Assembly (NCBI RefSeq): GCF_036373705.1
Contig: NC_089852.1
Coordinates: 31,633,707-31,697,706, forward strand
Direction: 5' to 3'
Source of the DNA: Amia ocellicauda
Lineage: Eukaryota; Chordata; Actinopteri; Amiiformes; Amiidae
Length of the DNA: 64,000 nt
Shown here: piece after piece, positions 43,691 to 56,200 of the stretch
Layout of the letters: every line of letters begins with the position of its first letter
Numbering within the stretch: position 1 is the stretch's first letter
The notes under the pieces: model-generated
Database searches by the model: none
What the model was told of the DNA's origin: nothing
The model's input: only the letters and a program-made list of their open reading frames with translations
Program-made: the position numbers and the translations under genes

Positions 43691-44889
43691 CGCATATTGT
43701 CAGCAAGACAGTGAGAGTTGATACCATACAAACTATGGGTGTAATGATTCACTGATTCAAATCGATATGCCGGTCCAGCTGTTTGAGATATGACTGCACC
43801 GATTCAAATTCCCCAGTGTGATCCATATTTATCAGTGAACTGGATAAATATTGATCCACTCATCACAAACTGGCAAACAATCTGATATTGCATAGTAGAT
43901 TGAATCATAATGAGTATTTTTTCACTCACTGGCAGCAGTATTGGCAGCAATACTGTGTGGGGGGTGGGTTAAGCCATGTGATTTGTGCAGATCAAAGATC
44001 AGAGACACTTGTCTGCCCTGTTTTGCATGTGGCCAATTGGCAGATGCAGAAGTACAAGGCAGGTTTACAAGGAAATTGGATGGTGTTGCCGAAAACAAGT
44101 CGAAGGTTCGGTTTGTTTGAGGAAGAGTATGAACAATAGCTTTCAATTTCGCAAACAAAATTGAATGTGACAGTGGAAGGTTTTGGTTCATTTGCAATCA
44201 GGAAACAAACTCCATATTTTACCCACCCAGAAATAATGTGTAGTTTTGACTGTACAGCAGCAAACTTAGATAACATGCACCTTTTATGTAGGCTATTTGT
44301 TAATTTACTTATTGTTAATGGTAACATCAGTAATCTTAGAACAATTGGATATTGAGGTATATTCATTAAGGGTGTTACACCAAGGTATTTCTGCCATTTT
44401 TTCTAAATGGAATAAAATATAGTAAAATTAACATGAATAGACAGTGCATACAATTTGATCTAAAAATGCTGCGTGGGAGCGATTAATTTTTTTAAAATTT
44501 TGCAGCTTATTTGTACTTTTGTGTGAGAAAATAAGTGTCAGAAATCACAAAGTTATACAATGTTGTGGCAACATAAATTACATTTCTAGGCTTTTCTAAC
44601 AACATTGTGTGTTAGCTGGGTACATCCCATTGTGTTTAATGTATTATGTAAAGTAGCACTATATTTTTAAAGGAATGGCAGTAGCAGTAAAATTCTCCTA
44701 GACAGATATTTATGGGACATCACACTACTGTTGTATATTTGGATATAGGCAAAACAACCATCATGCAGCCTCGTAACACTGATTATAATATTCACAAGTA
44801 TAGTAGATTATTGCTGTATTCAATAGCTGCATACAGTATGTTTAAATACACAGTTGGATGCGTTCACTATTCAGATTGTTTTCATACAT
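43691..44889. other. Intergenic, no gene seen
   Basis: Begins with GGGTGTAATGATTCACTGATTC (about 43737), which resembles a hAT-like terminus. No transposase and no partner end confirmed. Remaining open frames lack motifs. Confidence 0.4.
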
Positions 44890-46330
44890 TACTGTGCAAA
44901 AGTTTTAGGCAGCTGTGAAAAAAATGCTGTAAAGATACTTTCAAAAATTGACATGTTAATAGATTATATTTATCAATTAACTAAATGCAAACGGAAGAAA
45001 AATTTAAATCAAATCCATATTTGGTGTGACCACCCTTTGCCTTTAAAACAGGATCAATTCTTCTAGGTACACTTGCACACAGTTGTTGAAGGAACTCAGT
45101 GGGTAGGTTGGCCTAAACAGCTTGGAGAACTAACCATAGTTCTTCTGTGGATTTAGGCAGCCTCAGTTGCTTCTCTCTCTCCATGTAATCCCAGACAGAC
45201 TCGATGTTGAGATCAGGGCTCTGTGGGGGACATATCATCACTTCCAGGACTCCTTGTTCTTCTATATGCTGAAGATAGTTCTTAATGACTTTCGCTGTGT
45301 ATTATAAATTTGGGGCCAATCAGATGCCTCCCTGATGGTATTGCATGATTAATAAGTATCTGCCTGTACTTCTTAGCATTGAGGAGACCATTAATTCTGA
45401 CCAAATCCCCAACTCCATTTGCAGAAATGCAGCCCTGAACTTGCAAGGAACCTCCACCATGCTTCACTGTTGCCTGCAGACACTCATCAGTCCAGAGCAC
45501 CTGCTGCCGTTTTTCTGCACCCAAGTTGCTGTGTTTTCATGTATATTTGAGTCGCTTGGCCTTGTTCCCACATCGGAGGTATGGCTTTTTCGCCGCAAGT
45601 CTTCCATGAAGGCCACTTCTGACCAGACTTCTCCGGACAGTAGATGGGTGTACCAGGGTCCCACTGTTTTCTGCCAATTATGAGCTGATGGCACTGCTAG
45701 ACATCTTCTGATTATGAAGGGAAGTAAGCATGATGTATCTTTCATCTGCTGCAGTAAGTTTCCTTGACCAACCACTGTGTCTACGGTCCTCAACGTTGCC
45801 CGTTTGTGATTATTCAAAAGAGCTTGGACAGCACATCTGGAAACCTCTGTCTGCCTTGAAATTTCTGCCTGGGTGAGACCTTGCTGATGCAGTATAACTA
45901 CCTTGTGTCTTGTTCCTGTGCTCAGTCTTGCCATGGTGTATGACTTGAAAGTAAACTGTCTTCAGCAACCTCACCTTGTTAGATGAGTTTGGCTGTTCCT
46001 CACCCAGTTTTATTCCTTCTACACAGCTGTTTATGTTTCAGTTAATGATTGTGTTTCAGGAAAGGAATGTAATGTGACTGATTGATCCGGTAACAGAGAG
46101 AGAGAAGCACAGGGATTAATACTTGGGAGAGAGAGACCTCTGGTGGTGAGCTGACGGAATAGCAGGTGAGACCGTGACAGGTGGTCACACCAAATATGGA
46201 TTTGATGTAGATTTTTCTTTTGTTCACTCATTGTGTTAATTCATAAATATAATTTATTAACATGTCTATTTTTGAAAGCATTCTTACTTTACAGCATTTC
46301 TTCATACCTGCCTAAAACTTTTGCACAGTA
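44890..46330 (-). mobile_element. Tc1/mariner element Tc1-4
   Basis: 1441 bp, TA on both sides, ends CTGTGCAAAAGTTTTAGGCA and inverted TGCCTAAAACTTTTGCACAG, with a second inverted block (CATATTTGGTGTGACCAC) further in. Contains a degenerate minus-strand transposase. Confidence 0.9.
45282..45934 (-). pseudogene. Tc1-like transposase of Tc1-4
   Basis: MARLSTGTRHKVVILHQQGL then helix-turn-helix TQAEISRQTEVSRCAVQALL. A frame change near 45500 leads to QVLWTDECL (first Asp), TVKHGGGSLQVQGCISANGV and LLNAKKYRQILINHAIPSG. The second Asp block is degraded (KFIIHSESH, then stop) and the Glu block upstream of 45282 is only faintly visible. Inactive. Confidence 0.85.
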
Positions 46331-46339
46331 CTATATACA

Positions 46340-46340
<1 letters not shown>

Positions 46341-46386
<46 letters not shown>
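46341..46386. repeat. (TA)n microsatellite between Tc1-4 and Tc1-5
   Basis: About 23 TA units, flanked on the far side by ACTGTGCAAAAGTT (46389-46404), a second copy of the Tc1-4 end. Confidence 0.95.
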
Positions 46387-46389
<3 letters not shown>

Positions 46390-46609
46390 TACTGTGCAAA
46401 AGTTATATACATAGTTAGGTCCATAAGATATTTGGACAGTGACACAATTGTCATTTTGGCTTTGTATTCCACCATTTGCCTTTGAATTTGAATTTGGATT
46501 TGAAAGGAAACAATCAAGATGTGCTTTAAGTGTAAACTTTCATATTTCATTTGAGGGTAGTTAGATCCAAATTGGGTAAACGTTGTAGGAATTACACCCA
46601 CTAACATAA

Positions 46610-47515
46610 TCATGAATTAAATGGTGAGTTTTGCCTCAAAAACAAACCAATCAGAGAGATAGCAAAAACATTAGGTGTGGCCAAATCAACAATTTGGTAA
46701 ATTCTTAAAAAGAAAGAATGCTCTGGTGAGCTCAGGAACACCAAAAGGCCCAGAAGACAATGGAAAACCATTGTGGTGGATGACAAAGGAATTATTTCCC
46801 TGGTGAAGCAAAACCCCTTCACAACAGTTGGCCAAATCAAGAACATCCTCCAGGAGCTAGGTGTATCTTTGTCAACAATCATTAGAAGACTTCACCAGAG
46901 TAAATACAGAGGGTTTAACACAAGATGTAAACAGGAAACAGGAAGACCAGATTAGAGTTTGCCAAAAAACATCTAAAGAACCCTGTACAGTTCTGGAACA
47001 ACATCCTAAGGACAGATGAGACAAAGATCAACCAGAATGATGGGAAGAGATGAGTATGGAGAAGGGAAGGAACTGCTCATGATCCAAAGCATACCACCTC
47101 GTTTGTGAAGCATGGTGGAGGTAGTGTTATGGCATGGGCATGTATGGCTGCCAAAGGAACTGGTTCTCTTGTATTTATTGATGATGTGACTGCTGACAAA
47201 AGCAGCAAGATGAATTCTGAAGTGTTTAGGGCTATATGATCTGCTCAGATTCAGCCAAATGCTTCAAAACTCATGGGTCGATGCATCACAGTGCAGATGG
47301 ACAATGACCCAAAGCATACTGCAAAAGCAACCCAAGACTTTTTTTAAGGTGAAGAAGTGGAATGTTCTGCAATGGCCAAGTCAATCACCTGACCTGAATC
47401 CATTGAGCATGCATTTCACTTGCTGAAGGAAAAACTGAAGGCAAAATGTCACAAGCAGGAAATAAAGACAGCTGCAGTACAGACCTGGCAGAACATCAAA
47501 GCAAAAAGAAACTTA
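46610..47515 (+). pseudogene. Degenerate Tc1-like transposase of Tc1-5
   Basis: Recognisable only in pieces: a DNA-binding part (VDDKGIISLVKQNPFTTVGQ), an RTDETK block (about 47010), a second-Asp block in [17 protein letters not shown] (about 47300) and a third block SQSPDLNPL (about 47385). Many stops and frame changes; the oldest Tc1 in the window by decay. Confidence 0.8.
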
Positions 47516-47537
47516 CAATTTAATTCAAGATTATGTT

Positions 47538-48071
47538 TGGCATGGTCCCCTAGCGCTCCCCCTCTATCCCCACTAGGGGCCGCCATTTCCCTGCCTTCTC
47601 CCTGCTTTCTTCACTCTGTCAATTAACATTCCGTTCACCCATGTGCACTCCTGCTCTATCCCTCTGTTCCCATTCGCCCTGCACCTCCCAAGCCTGGTTC
47701 CTGCTCCCCTTCTTAAACCCCTCACTGCCCTCAGTCGTGGCGAAGTTTTGTCAGTTCCATCTGCATTACCTAGCCTTTTCCCTGTGCCTGTTCCAGTTCC
47801 AGTCTTGTTCCTCCAAGCCTTTGTTCCCTCGAGCCCCGTATCTGTCTTGTTCCCTTGACCTCCTGCCTGTCGTCACTACCACGACTCCATCTCGCCTTTG
47901 CCTGCTCTGTTCGCCCGATCGCCTGACCATCGCCTGTTCCCACAACCACGTCTTCCCCCAGCCCTTGTTTGCCCTGATCCGCCGGTACCTGACCCACACC
48001 TGTCCGACCATCGTGAGTTCCAGCACTGCACTTGGGTCCCCTGTTCCCGACTCCCCGAGGGAAACGTGACA
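47538..48071. mobile_element. Solo LTR, 534 bp, target duplication ATGTT
   Basis: Starts TGGCATGGTCCCC and ends GGGAAACGTGACA (TG...CA), flanked by ATGTT at 47533-47537 and 48072-48076. A 5-bp duplication fits Gypsy-type or retroviral integrases. Removing it restores continuous Tc1-5 sequence. Pyrimidine-rich on the plus strand. No internal coding part, so it is a recombined solo LTR. Confidence 0.88.
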
Positions 48072-48298
48072 ATGTTAGTTTGTCCAAACACTTTTGAGCC
48101 CCTAAAATTGGGGGGACCACATATAAAAATGGGTGTAATTCCTACGCCGTTCACCCAATTTGGATGTAACTACGCTCAAATTAAAGATGAAAGTCTACAC
48201 TTAAAGCAAATCTTGATTGTTTCTTTTCAAATTGATTGTGATGGTGTACATTGATGACAATTGTGTCACTGTCCAAATATTTATGGACCTATATATAT

Positions 48299-49413
48299 AT
48301 ACACACAAAAGTTTTAGAACACCTCAATTTTTCTAGTTTTTATTGAAATGTACACAGTTTAATGTCTCAATGTACTCTGAAATTAAAGCATAGAACAAAT
48401 AAACAATTGGAGATAAAAAAAATAAATCATGGAATTGTTTTGTTTAACAAAATTTAACCTCTTAAACTGACAAACCCATCTGGCACCAAATCCGTGAGCT
48501 TCTCTTTAATCCCATGTGTACTCTTCACTGTTTGATGTGAGGCATTCTCTGATGTGAAAAGGTTGTTTCTCATAACTCCCCCGCATTTATGCCCCCTCCA
48601 TTCTGAAATGGGGGTGGGGTGGGGGGATACTTGGTCTGAGTAGGAATAAAAATCTCTGAAAATATTGACAATTATTACATATTCTGTAACCAGACAGTCT
48701 ACTCAAATCAAATCAAGCAACACACACCCTTAGAAAGCTGGAAAAAGATGGAAAAATCTGTTTACTGTGTACAAATACACAACGATGTTAAATAATTGGT
48801 TCAGAACTTCTCTGTTTGATAGATCAAATGATATATACTGTAATATATTCTGAACAAAACAAGCTCATTTGCAAAGAAATCCGATCGAAACTGAATGATC
48901 TGTAACCGTCTGAATAAGATGATCTACGCCTCCCTGTAAGCCCCACCCTCACTGCAAAACTGTGCCAAAACTCGAAAAAGAAAAAAAATCAAAAGCAGAG
49001 ATTACAGTACCGTAACCAGTCAGTGACTCCAGTGCATTTTCTTACAAGTTTTTTTTTTTTTATTTTCTTTTGATAATTATTTTTGTTTACAATTCTATAC
49101 ATTTTGCTTTCGATTGTTTAATTTTTGATCTCAACATCCATTTTTTCTCAACTTTATTTTTCTAATTTATGATATTTTATTTTGAATTTGTAACTTATGG
49201 TGCTAATTTGAGCCCTGTTGAAATACTACAAGCATCACATTGAAAGCAGTGTTATATTTATTTTGTGTCACGAGCTATGGGTGGTCAATTGCACCCGCTT
49301 CACATAACTATGCCACCAATGTTTAACAAAGATGAGGAGCTTGTACCACCCAGCTTCCTTCCCAAGCAGGCTCAGGTCAGGATGGCTGTCACGGGGGGCA
49401 ATGGGGGCAATTG
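48299..49413. other. Intergenic; Tc1-type end at 48303
   Basis: CACAAAAGTTTTAGAACACCTC at about 48303 is another Tc1-type terminus without a found partner. From about 49205 the sequence matches the distal 3' flank of the OR module (GAAATACTACAAGCATCACA). No gene. Confidence 0.5.
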
Positions 49414-49418
49414 CTTAT

Positions 49419-50229
49419 TGTTATGACCCGCACTGTTACGACCCGCACTTGTGCAGTCTGTGCGGTGTCGTTGTTTTCTTGTTGACGCTGTGTTTCCCCC
49501 GCTGTCTCTCTCGGGTCCGGGTTCCTCCAGCCTCACTCGTCATTGGTCCGTTTGTTTCCCGTGCTGTCCTGAGTCAGCCAATCAGAGGAGGATCCCTGAC
49601 TACTTGAACCCTCCCATTCCCTCCCGCTGGAGGCTCATCATTCTATGTGTGTTGTCTTTGCTGTTGAGAGCTTTGTGCGTGTGCTATTGTTATACCTGCG
49701 GGTTTCATGTGTATTGTTGGTGTGTATCTTATCTGTGTCAATCCCACTGTCACCCATCCTTGTAGTAGCCTGGGGAGGGCGAGGTAGGTAGGTAAGACGC
49801 CCCAGGGCTGACATATTCATCACGCAGGATTGAGTTTTGTTGAAATACACCAGGTTAGTCCATCGCAGGGTGTCGCAATGTGCATTTTTGGGATAGACTA
49901 GGTGGGTGTTGCCATAAGGGCTTAAATACATGGGGTTTTGTTTATTTATTTGATTTGGCACCCATGTGTTCGTCCTCTGTTAGCATCTGTGTAATTATTC
50001 ATTATTGTGTTGTATCCGGGGTATTTGTCAGGCCCTGGTCTTCAGTATTGTTGTGTCAACAATAAATATTTATTATTTTACCCCATTGTCCATGGCCCCA
50101 TCTGTCTCCCCACTGCTCGCTCCTCTCACCACACTTTCCCCAGCCGCTTGTGCAGGCGCGTTATGTTGGGTTTTCCCCCTACACTTTCTACCCCTAGATC
50201 CTAGACCAAGAAGGGGGGAGCTTGTAACA
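49419..50229. mobile_element. Solo LTR, 811 bp, target duplication CTTAT
   Basis: Starts TGTTATGACCCGCAC and ends GAGCTTGTAACA, flanked by CTTAT at 49414-49418 and 50230-50234. The first 15 bp are tandemly duplicated (49419-49433 and 49434-49448, one difference). AATAAATATT at about 50070 may be its poly(A) signal. No internal coding part remains. Confidence 0.88.
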
Positions 50230-50234
50230 CTTAT

Positions 50235-51290
50235 GCATTCATTTATTTATTTATATATATAGTGTATGTTATTTCTGTATGGTGTTTTCTTATAGGTGAT
50301 TTAAATGTGCAAATGCAGATCTGGTCACAGGATAACCACACAATGCCCAACACCACCTAATCGCTGTGTCACTGTTTATATCAAGTCAGTAATTTATAAA
50401 GGTACTTATCTGTGCAGGGAGCCTCTGCTGAAATCCATGGTCTCCAATCGCCAAGTCCTTCTATTACTGATCTTGTTCCAAAGGTTCTTTGTGGATATTG
50501 TCGAGTCCAGTTTCCTCAAGCTGCATCTTTGCTGTCAGATCCTTCCACTCTCTCCTCCAGCACTTGCTCTTGTCCTCCAAAGTTGCAGATGTCTCTTGTG
50601 TAGTTGCTAGTCCAGTGTCAGGTCCTGAACAGAAACCTCCAGCTTATAAGCCAGGAAATAGAGTCAGGGGTGCAGGTGTAGGAAATTAGGGAGGAATGTG
50701 GGTGAGTGTGAATACAGCCGGGCGGTGTGCGCTTTGACAATAAAACTTAAGAGATATGTAAATCATAAACCAGTTAAATAACTATAAATGGAAAAATGTG
50801 TGAAAAGATGCCCAAACAAGTTCACAATTTGAAAATGACAATTATAATAATAAAGTGCACACAAAGTGAAAAAAACTAAAACAAGCAATAATTATGCCCC
50901 ACTCATGACACAACTTTCTGCCCATGGGTACTTTTGTCTGCAGCTGCCATTGCAGAGGAGGAGTAATAACAGTTACAAAGTGACTATGACTGTCAGTGTT
51001 TTTTTCTTCACTGCCTCAACTAACAATGTACAAGTTCTACTTAGCTTCTCCGAGTCTCACTTTTATCCAAGCGCCACACATTGCACACTTCTCTTATGCT
51101 GGTGGTGTATAATGCAAATACCACACAATCTCCCGCTGCCTTCCCCTCCTGCACAGGTTGTTTGTTTGTTTTTTTGTTTTCCTCTGCTCCTTCCTATGGG
51201 TGACACAGTTCTACTTACAATAGTTACAATAGTGTAGTTACAATCCCTATGCATTAATGAATACCCCCCACCCCCCAACCCTGATTATTA
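50235..51290. other. Intergenic, no gene recognised
   Basis: Open frames of 101 and 123 codons lack known motifs. The last 40 bp begin to match the OR-module 3' flank (CCCCCAACCCTGATTATTACTC, as at 57652). Confidence 0.45.
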
Positions 51291-51743
51291 CTCTGCTAAC
51301 TAATAAGGTAATGAAAAGTAACTTACTGTGATTCATTTTGGTGTTGAGTCAACTATTATTATATATTTTTTAGTTAAAACAAAACTGATTAGATGAAACA
51401 CACATCTGAATTGTAAATATTGACGTCTGACACAGCGTACCAATCCCTCCTCAGCACAGTGGAAGGCTCTGTGCAATGTGTGTTTCTGCTACGAGTTCTA
51501 GAACAAACCCAGAGCAGCTTAATGGACATCAGATCACGATTCAGAGATGGGAAAGTGACCAGTAAAGTCTCACATACACGAGAGAGTGTTTCAGTATGTT
51601 ATTGTGCTGGTTGAGAAACAGTACAGCAGTGTCCAAAAGTTGAATGTATACAGGTGTAAATCCAGTGTTCAAATCCTTTTTGCAGCCTCTGTATACAGAT
51701 CTAATTATTCACTATTATTATGTAATACAATAGCAACTGTAAC
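51291..51743 (-). repeat. 3' flank of OR module, copy 4
   Basis: CTGACACAGCGTACCAATCCC, GTGGAAGGCTCTGTGCAATG and GTGTCCAAAAGTTGAATGTATACAGG shared with the other copies, the last also with OR1 (10228-10265). Confidence 0.75.
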
Positions 51744-51749
51744 TTTATT
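51744..51749 (-). promoter_or_regulatory. Poly(A) signal AATAAA of OR4
   Basis: AACTTTATTGAAAACC, 170 bp past the stop. Confidence 0.6.
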
Positions 51750-51918
51750 GAAAACCAATGTCCGTGAAACATGTTTATAGCTATACGACACAAATCTATG
51801 TATTTATGTAAAATTCACTTAAAACTGAGAACAAATTTAACCAGTTAGGAAACGTCAAGAAAGGGACACATTTTTCTTCCAAGATATGAAAATAATTTGT
51901 TTTACAAATTCAGATGTT

Positions 51919-52851
51919 TCACCTCAGAATATGTACTTTTCTGCTGAACACCCTCATTACTCGTCTACGAATCTGACTCAGTTTCAAACCATATATGAGG
52001 GGATTTAAAAGAGGAGGGATGACTAGAAATTCCACTGCTAGGAAATTGAGAAGAGCCTGTGGAAAGTTCCTTGACCCATATCGACTGTACATTACATCAA
52101 AAACTGTGCTGATTGTAAAGCCAATTAATGAAATCAAATGGGGCAAACAGGTCTGCATGAATTTACTCATCTCTTCACTAGACTTTGCACAAGCCCTAAC
52201 AATGTGGATGTAAGAATATACAATTAAAAGGGCTTCAGATACATGTAAAAGTACTATAAAGTAACTACAGATACTGTTAATAGTTGTCTCTACACAAGAC
52301 AGCTTTATAACTGACCAGTTTTCACAGTATAGTTTGTTAATGTCAGATCCACAGAGAGGCAGTCTGATAGATAACAATATCGCAATTGTGCTTTCACAGA
52401 GAGGAAGAATCCAAGAAATTAACAAAAACCTGCTGGTAGTTAGAGATGTCATGATGCAATGATACTTTAACGGTTTGCATATAGCTACATATCTGTCATA
52501 AGCCATTACTGTTAAAATGGTAAATTCACACAGAACATAAGAATAGATAACATATATCTGAAGGAAACATCCAGAGTATGAGATCACATGAGAGTCAGAT
52601 AGAAAGTCAGCCAGGAGTTTAGGATACAGACCAGCAGTTCCATACAGTCCATTGACACACAGGTTACAGAGGAAGATGTACATAGGCTCATGGAGGGTTT
52701 TCTCAATGATGATTGTAATGATCAGTGTCAAATTGAAAAGCCATATCAAAAGGTAAGCCAGAAGAGTAAAAGCAAAAAATATGTATTTATGAGATGCCGT
52801 CTCGTTTAATCCATGGAGTGTGAAGACTGTAACACTGGACGAGTTCTGCAT
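51919..52851 (-). CDS. Olfactory receptor OR4 (class A GPCR), 310 aa
   Basis: Odorant receptor, complete from ATG 52851 (MQNSSSVTVF) to a stop at 51919. NSS at residue 3, NET at 16, LHEPMYIF, Cys95, MAYDRYVAIC followed by KPLKYHCIM (the paralogs have KPLQYHSIM), ECL2 with LPLCGSDINKLYCENWS, MQTCLPHLI, NPLIY, C-terminus FSRKVHILR. TM5 is distinctive (NSICSYFIVLLHVSEALLIV) and may change ligand range. No disruption seen. It is the copy whose upstream region is split by a 3.5-kb insertion. Confidence 0.95.
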   Translation of the reverse strand: MQNSSSVTVFTLHGLNETASHKYIFFAFTLLAYLLIWLFNLTLIITIIIEKTLHEPMYIFLCNLCVNGLYGTAGLYPKLLADFLSDSHVISYSGCFLQIYVIYSYVLCEFTILTVMAYDRYVAICKPLKYHCIMTSLTTSRFLLISWILPLCESTIAILLSIRLPLCGSDINKLYCENWSVIKLSCVETTINSICSYFIVLLHVSEALLIVYSYIHIVRACAKSSEEMSKFMQTCLPHLISLIGFTISTVFDVMYSRYGSRNFPQALLNFLAVEFLVIPPLLNPLIYGLKLSQIRRRVMRVFSRKVHILR

Positions 52852-52893
52852 TGCAACGAGGGATGATTCAGGAATATACAAATAAACCTTTAC

Positions 52894-53089
52894 CTAAAGA
52901 AGCAATGAGTAACAATAAGTCCCTTCATACATAAGTAGAAGATCAATTAAGTGGAAATATAAAAACAATAATACAGTTAAAATATAAGAAGCACCACAAT
53001 GAACCATAGTGTGTGAGTTAATTCCAGTCTTCTGTTGTTTCTATAGATTCTGTATCTTCTTTACTAAGACAAATTATTAAAATACTCAC
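52894..53089 (-). other. Predicted 5' UTR intron of OR4
   Basis: Donor GTGAGT (53089-53084), acceptor GCTTCTTTAG before 52893, length 196 bp. Confidence 0.6.
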
Positions 53090-53157
53090 AAATGTTAATC
53101 TGAAAAAGGGTTGCTGCAGAGAGTCCCTGTTTCTTAGTCTGCACTTCAGTGTTAAGC

Positions 53158-53252
53158 TTTATATAGAGAGCTCCTTCAGGAGGGAGGCTACTGAGATTTG
53201 CAGTCTGAAAACAGACCTTTGAGACTATGGCTCTGTAATACTGGGTTAATTA
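53158..53252 (-). promoter_or_regulatory. OR4 promoter module
   Basis: TAATTA (53247-53252), palindrome CTCCTGAAGGAG (53171-53182), TATA box CTATATAAA (53158-53166). Module homology stops at 53280, 28 bp beyond the TAATTA site, where a mobile-element insertion begins. Confidence 0.72.
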
Positions 53253-53280
53253 GCCAGAGTTAGAAAATATTACAAATAAG

Positions 53281-56200
53281 TTTTGCATTGGTACAGTAAC
53301 AGTACTAATTAAGGAAGATACCAGTGTAGTACTGTGGTGTATTGCAATATGTGTCATAAGACATTCAAAATGAATTAAAGGAATGATAGGATGCTACCTA
53401 AGGAAGTAAGAACATCTCAGTAGAGTTCGGAGTTACAGCAATAAAATACCAGTTTAGTTTATGCCCATTTGCCTAGCTTTTATTTACAAACATACAACAT
53501 ATTGGCGACGAGGATGGCTCTGTTTGCACTTTCGCTGCCTCCTGCATTCCTCCAAACTCCGGGTGTGGCATTCTTGGATTTGCCTGTTTGATAATTACAT
53601 TCTGATACAGACATTTCTGATACAATTTCTGTTAATCCACTGCTTTGTAGCTGAAACTCAGTGAATCTTCTACACATTTACAGTTGATGGCAATACTTCT
53701 GCTTCTGCTGAATGCTTTGCAGGACTTCTTTGTTCAGAAAATAAGTGTTGTTGCTGAGGGGAATATATTTTGCCAGCAAGCACAACGGCCTGTTGAATCT
53801 ATGATACAATACGTAGCTACATTATGGGAATTGTAATTTTGGTACACTCACAGATGACATGATACGAGACCAGATTATTGAAAAAAATAACTCTCCGCGC
53901 ATTAGAGAGCGTCTGCTGTTAGAAATGGACCTTACTTGAAAGCTATGGTCATTGCGGGTCAAATTGAATCTGCTGTAGTGGAGACTAAAGCTATGATGAC
54001 AGGGGTTGAAACTACTGTTAAAGCAATACATGCATCTACTTCATGTGGTTGGTGGAAGATGCAGACACACAGCAAAGCCAAACAATAATCCATGTGCATC
54101 TACACTTTAGCAGACAGCTACTGAGAATCAACAACCTGCTCATGGTAAGATATGTTATCATTGTAGATCTGCCTCACACCTTGCTAATTATCCCATAATG
54201 CCCTGCTATGACTATTAAATGTAGACAGTGTGGTAAAAGTGGACATTTTGCTAAAGTCTGTTGTACATCCCAAGTACAAGTTGTGGCAGTGTCTGATGGA
54301 ATGGATCTCTTTACTGCACTTCAGATGGAAATTAAGGATGGATACATTTTTCCTGCTATACCCCAAGTTTGTGTGTGCACCAAACCTCTGTGGTTAATAC
54401 AGACACATCTAAAAATGTAGGTGTTGCTGATGGCTTTGAGCACAAGGTCAAGATTGTTACAAATTCAGCAAAAACTACGTCATCTGCTACAGAACTACAG
54501 AGATTTGAGACAGAGGGCATCATTGAGAAAATAGACTGGCTGGGTGTCTCCCTTAAGTGGTCATTCAAAAAAAGTCAGGAGAGAGTCTGTGTAGACCTCC
54601 GTGAACTGTATAAGGCTGTAGTGATCGACAACCACCCTCTACAACACTTTGAGGATGTTTTTGCTGAACTCAGTGGAGCCAAGATGTTTTCTACCATTGA
54701 TCTACAAAATGCTTACCACTGCTTTTATAACCCATGTAGGACTATTCCGTTTAACCAGGGTTCTCTATGGTCTTGCATCAGCTCCAAGTACATTTCAGAG
54801 GATGATGTCTCAAATACTGGCAGTGTTACTTGGATGATTTAATTGTCTATGGCAATACGCCTGAGGAACACGAGACACGACTACAAGCTGTGCTACATCG
54901 TCTTCACAATAATGAGTTAAAACTTAATGGGGACAAATATCACTTCAGGAAGACTGAACTTTCCTTTCTAGGTCATGTCATCTCTGAAACGGGCCTACAC
55001 CCTAACCCAAACCATTTGACAGTCATCACACATGTTCCTCCTCCACATGGTGCACAAGCTTAATTCTTAAGTTAATTCTACGGATGGACCATAGCCCACT
55101 TCCAACATTGCTTTCCACCAAGGGTCTTGGACGAGCAGGTATGAGAATTACGAGATGGACTGTGCAATTGTTATGTTTCAATTTAAACATTGAATACAAA
55201 CCTGGACGTGAAAACGTTACTGCTGATTGCTATCACTCTTACTGCTTCCTGACAATGAGCTCAACCAGGACCTAGACATTAAAATGATTGCCCTGGTATC
55301 TGACTTTGCTGCTGTTACTGCTGAATAATTCAAGAGCTCTTCAAGCTCATGCCCTGTGCTGCAAAAGGTGAAAGCCTACATCACAAAAGGGTGGCCACGC
55401 AGTTCAAAAGGCCTGGACCCTGCTATCATACCCTACTTCCAGATACAGACAACACATGCAATACAAGATGGTTGTATAATTCGTGGCACTCATTCTGTAA
55501 TTGTACCAACAAACTTACAATCAAGACTCATTTAGCTGTATCATGTCTCCTGTGTGAATTGTGAGAATGATACAGCAGAGATCTTTATAGGTGGCCTTGC
55601 ATGCACTCTCAAGTTGAAGCTGCCATTAAGTCCTGCGTCACTTAGAAATCATTAGAAATCGACTACATTTGTCTCTAAAGTTTTTGACTGACAGCGACAT
55701 TAAACGTTGCCAAAGCTCTGTATATTACCCACAGGCCAATGGGGAAATTGAGAGATTCAACAGAGTGCTAAAGTACTGCCTGCAGACTGCAGAAATTCAA
55801 GGAAAACCATGGATGTCCTTTGTGACTGAGTTTTACAAACATACCTCACTACTCATCCTGTCACACAAATTTCTCCTGCTTACTGTTGCATGGACATTCC
55901 CTTCACACAAAGTTGTATATCTGAGGTCCCCTCTGCAACACCCATTAATCAAAACTCCAATATGAAACAGTTTATCCAACAGAAACAAAAACGCATCAAG
56001 AAATACACAGACCAACGTCATGGTGCAAAACCTCCTTCATTACAGGTTGGAACTTTTGTGCACATCCATAAGCCAGGAATAATCAAAAAGGGACATGCCA
56101 AGTTTACTCTACTTAAATGATCTAGCCCTACTACTAAAAATAAACTAATGTATTACTTATACGAAAATGTTTCAGTGACTGGGGGGGGGGGGTCACTCAG

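Larger units (their letters stand above)
46412..48298 (+). mobile_element. Tc1/mariner element Tc1-5, carrying a solo LTR
   Basis: Left end TTAGGTCCATAAGATATTTG, right end inverted CAAATATTTATGGACCTA. Exact limits are uncertain by a few bases because of the flanking TA run. An LTR is inserted at 47538-48071; without it the element would be about 1.35 kb. Confidence 0.85.
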
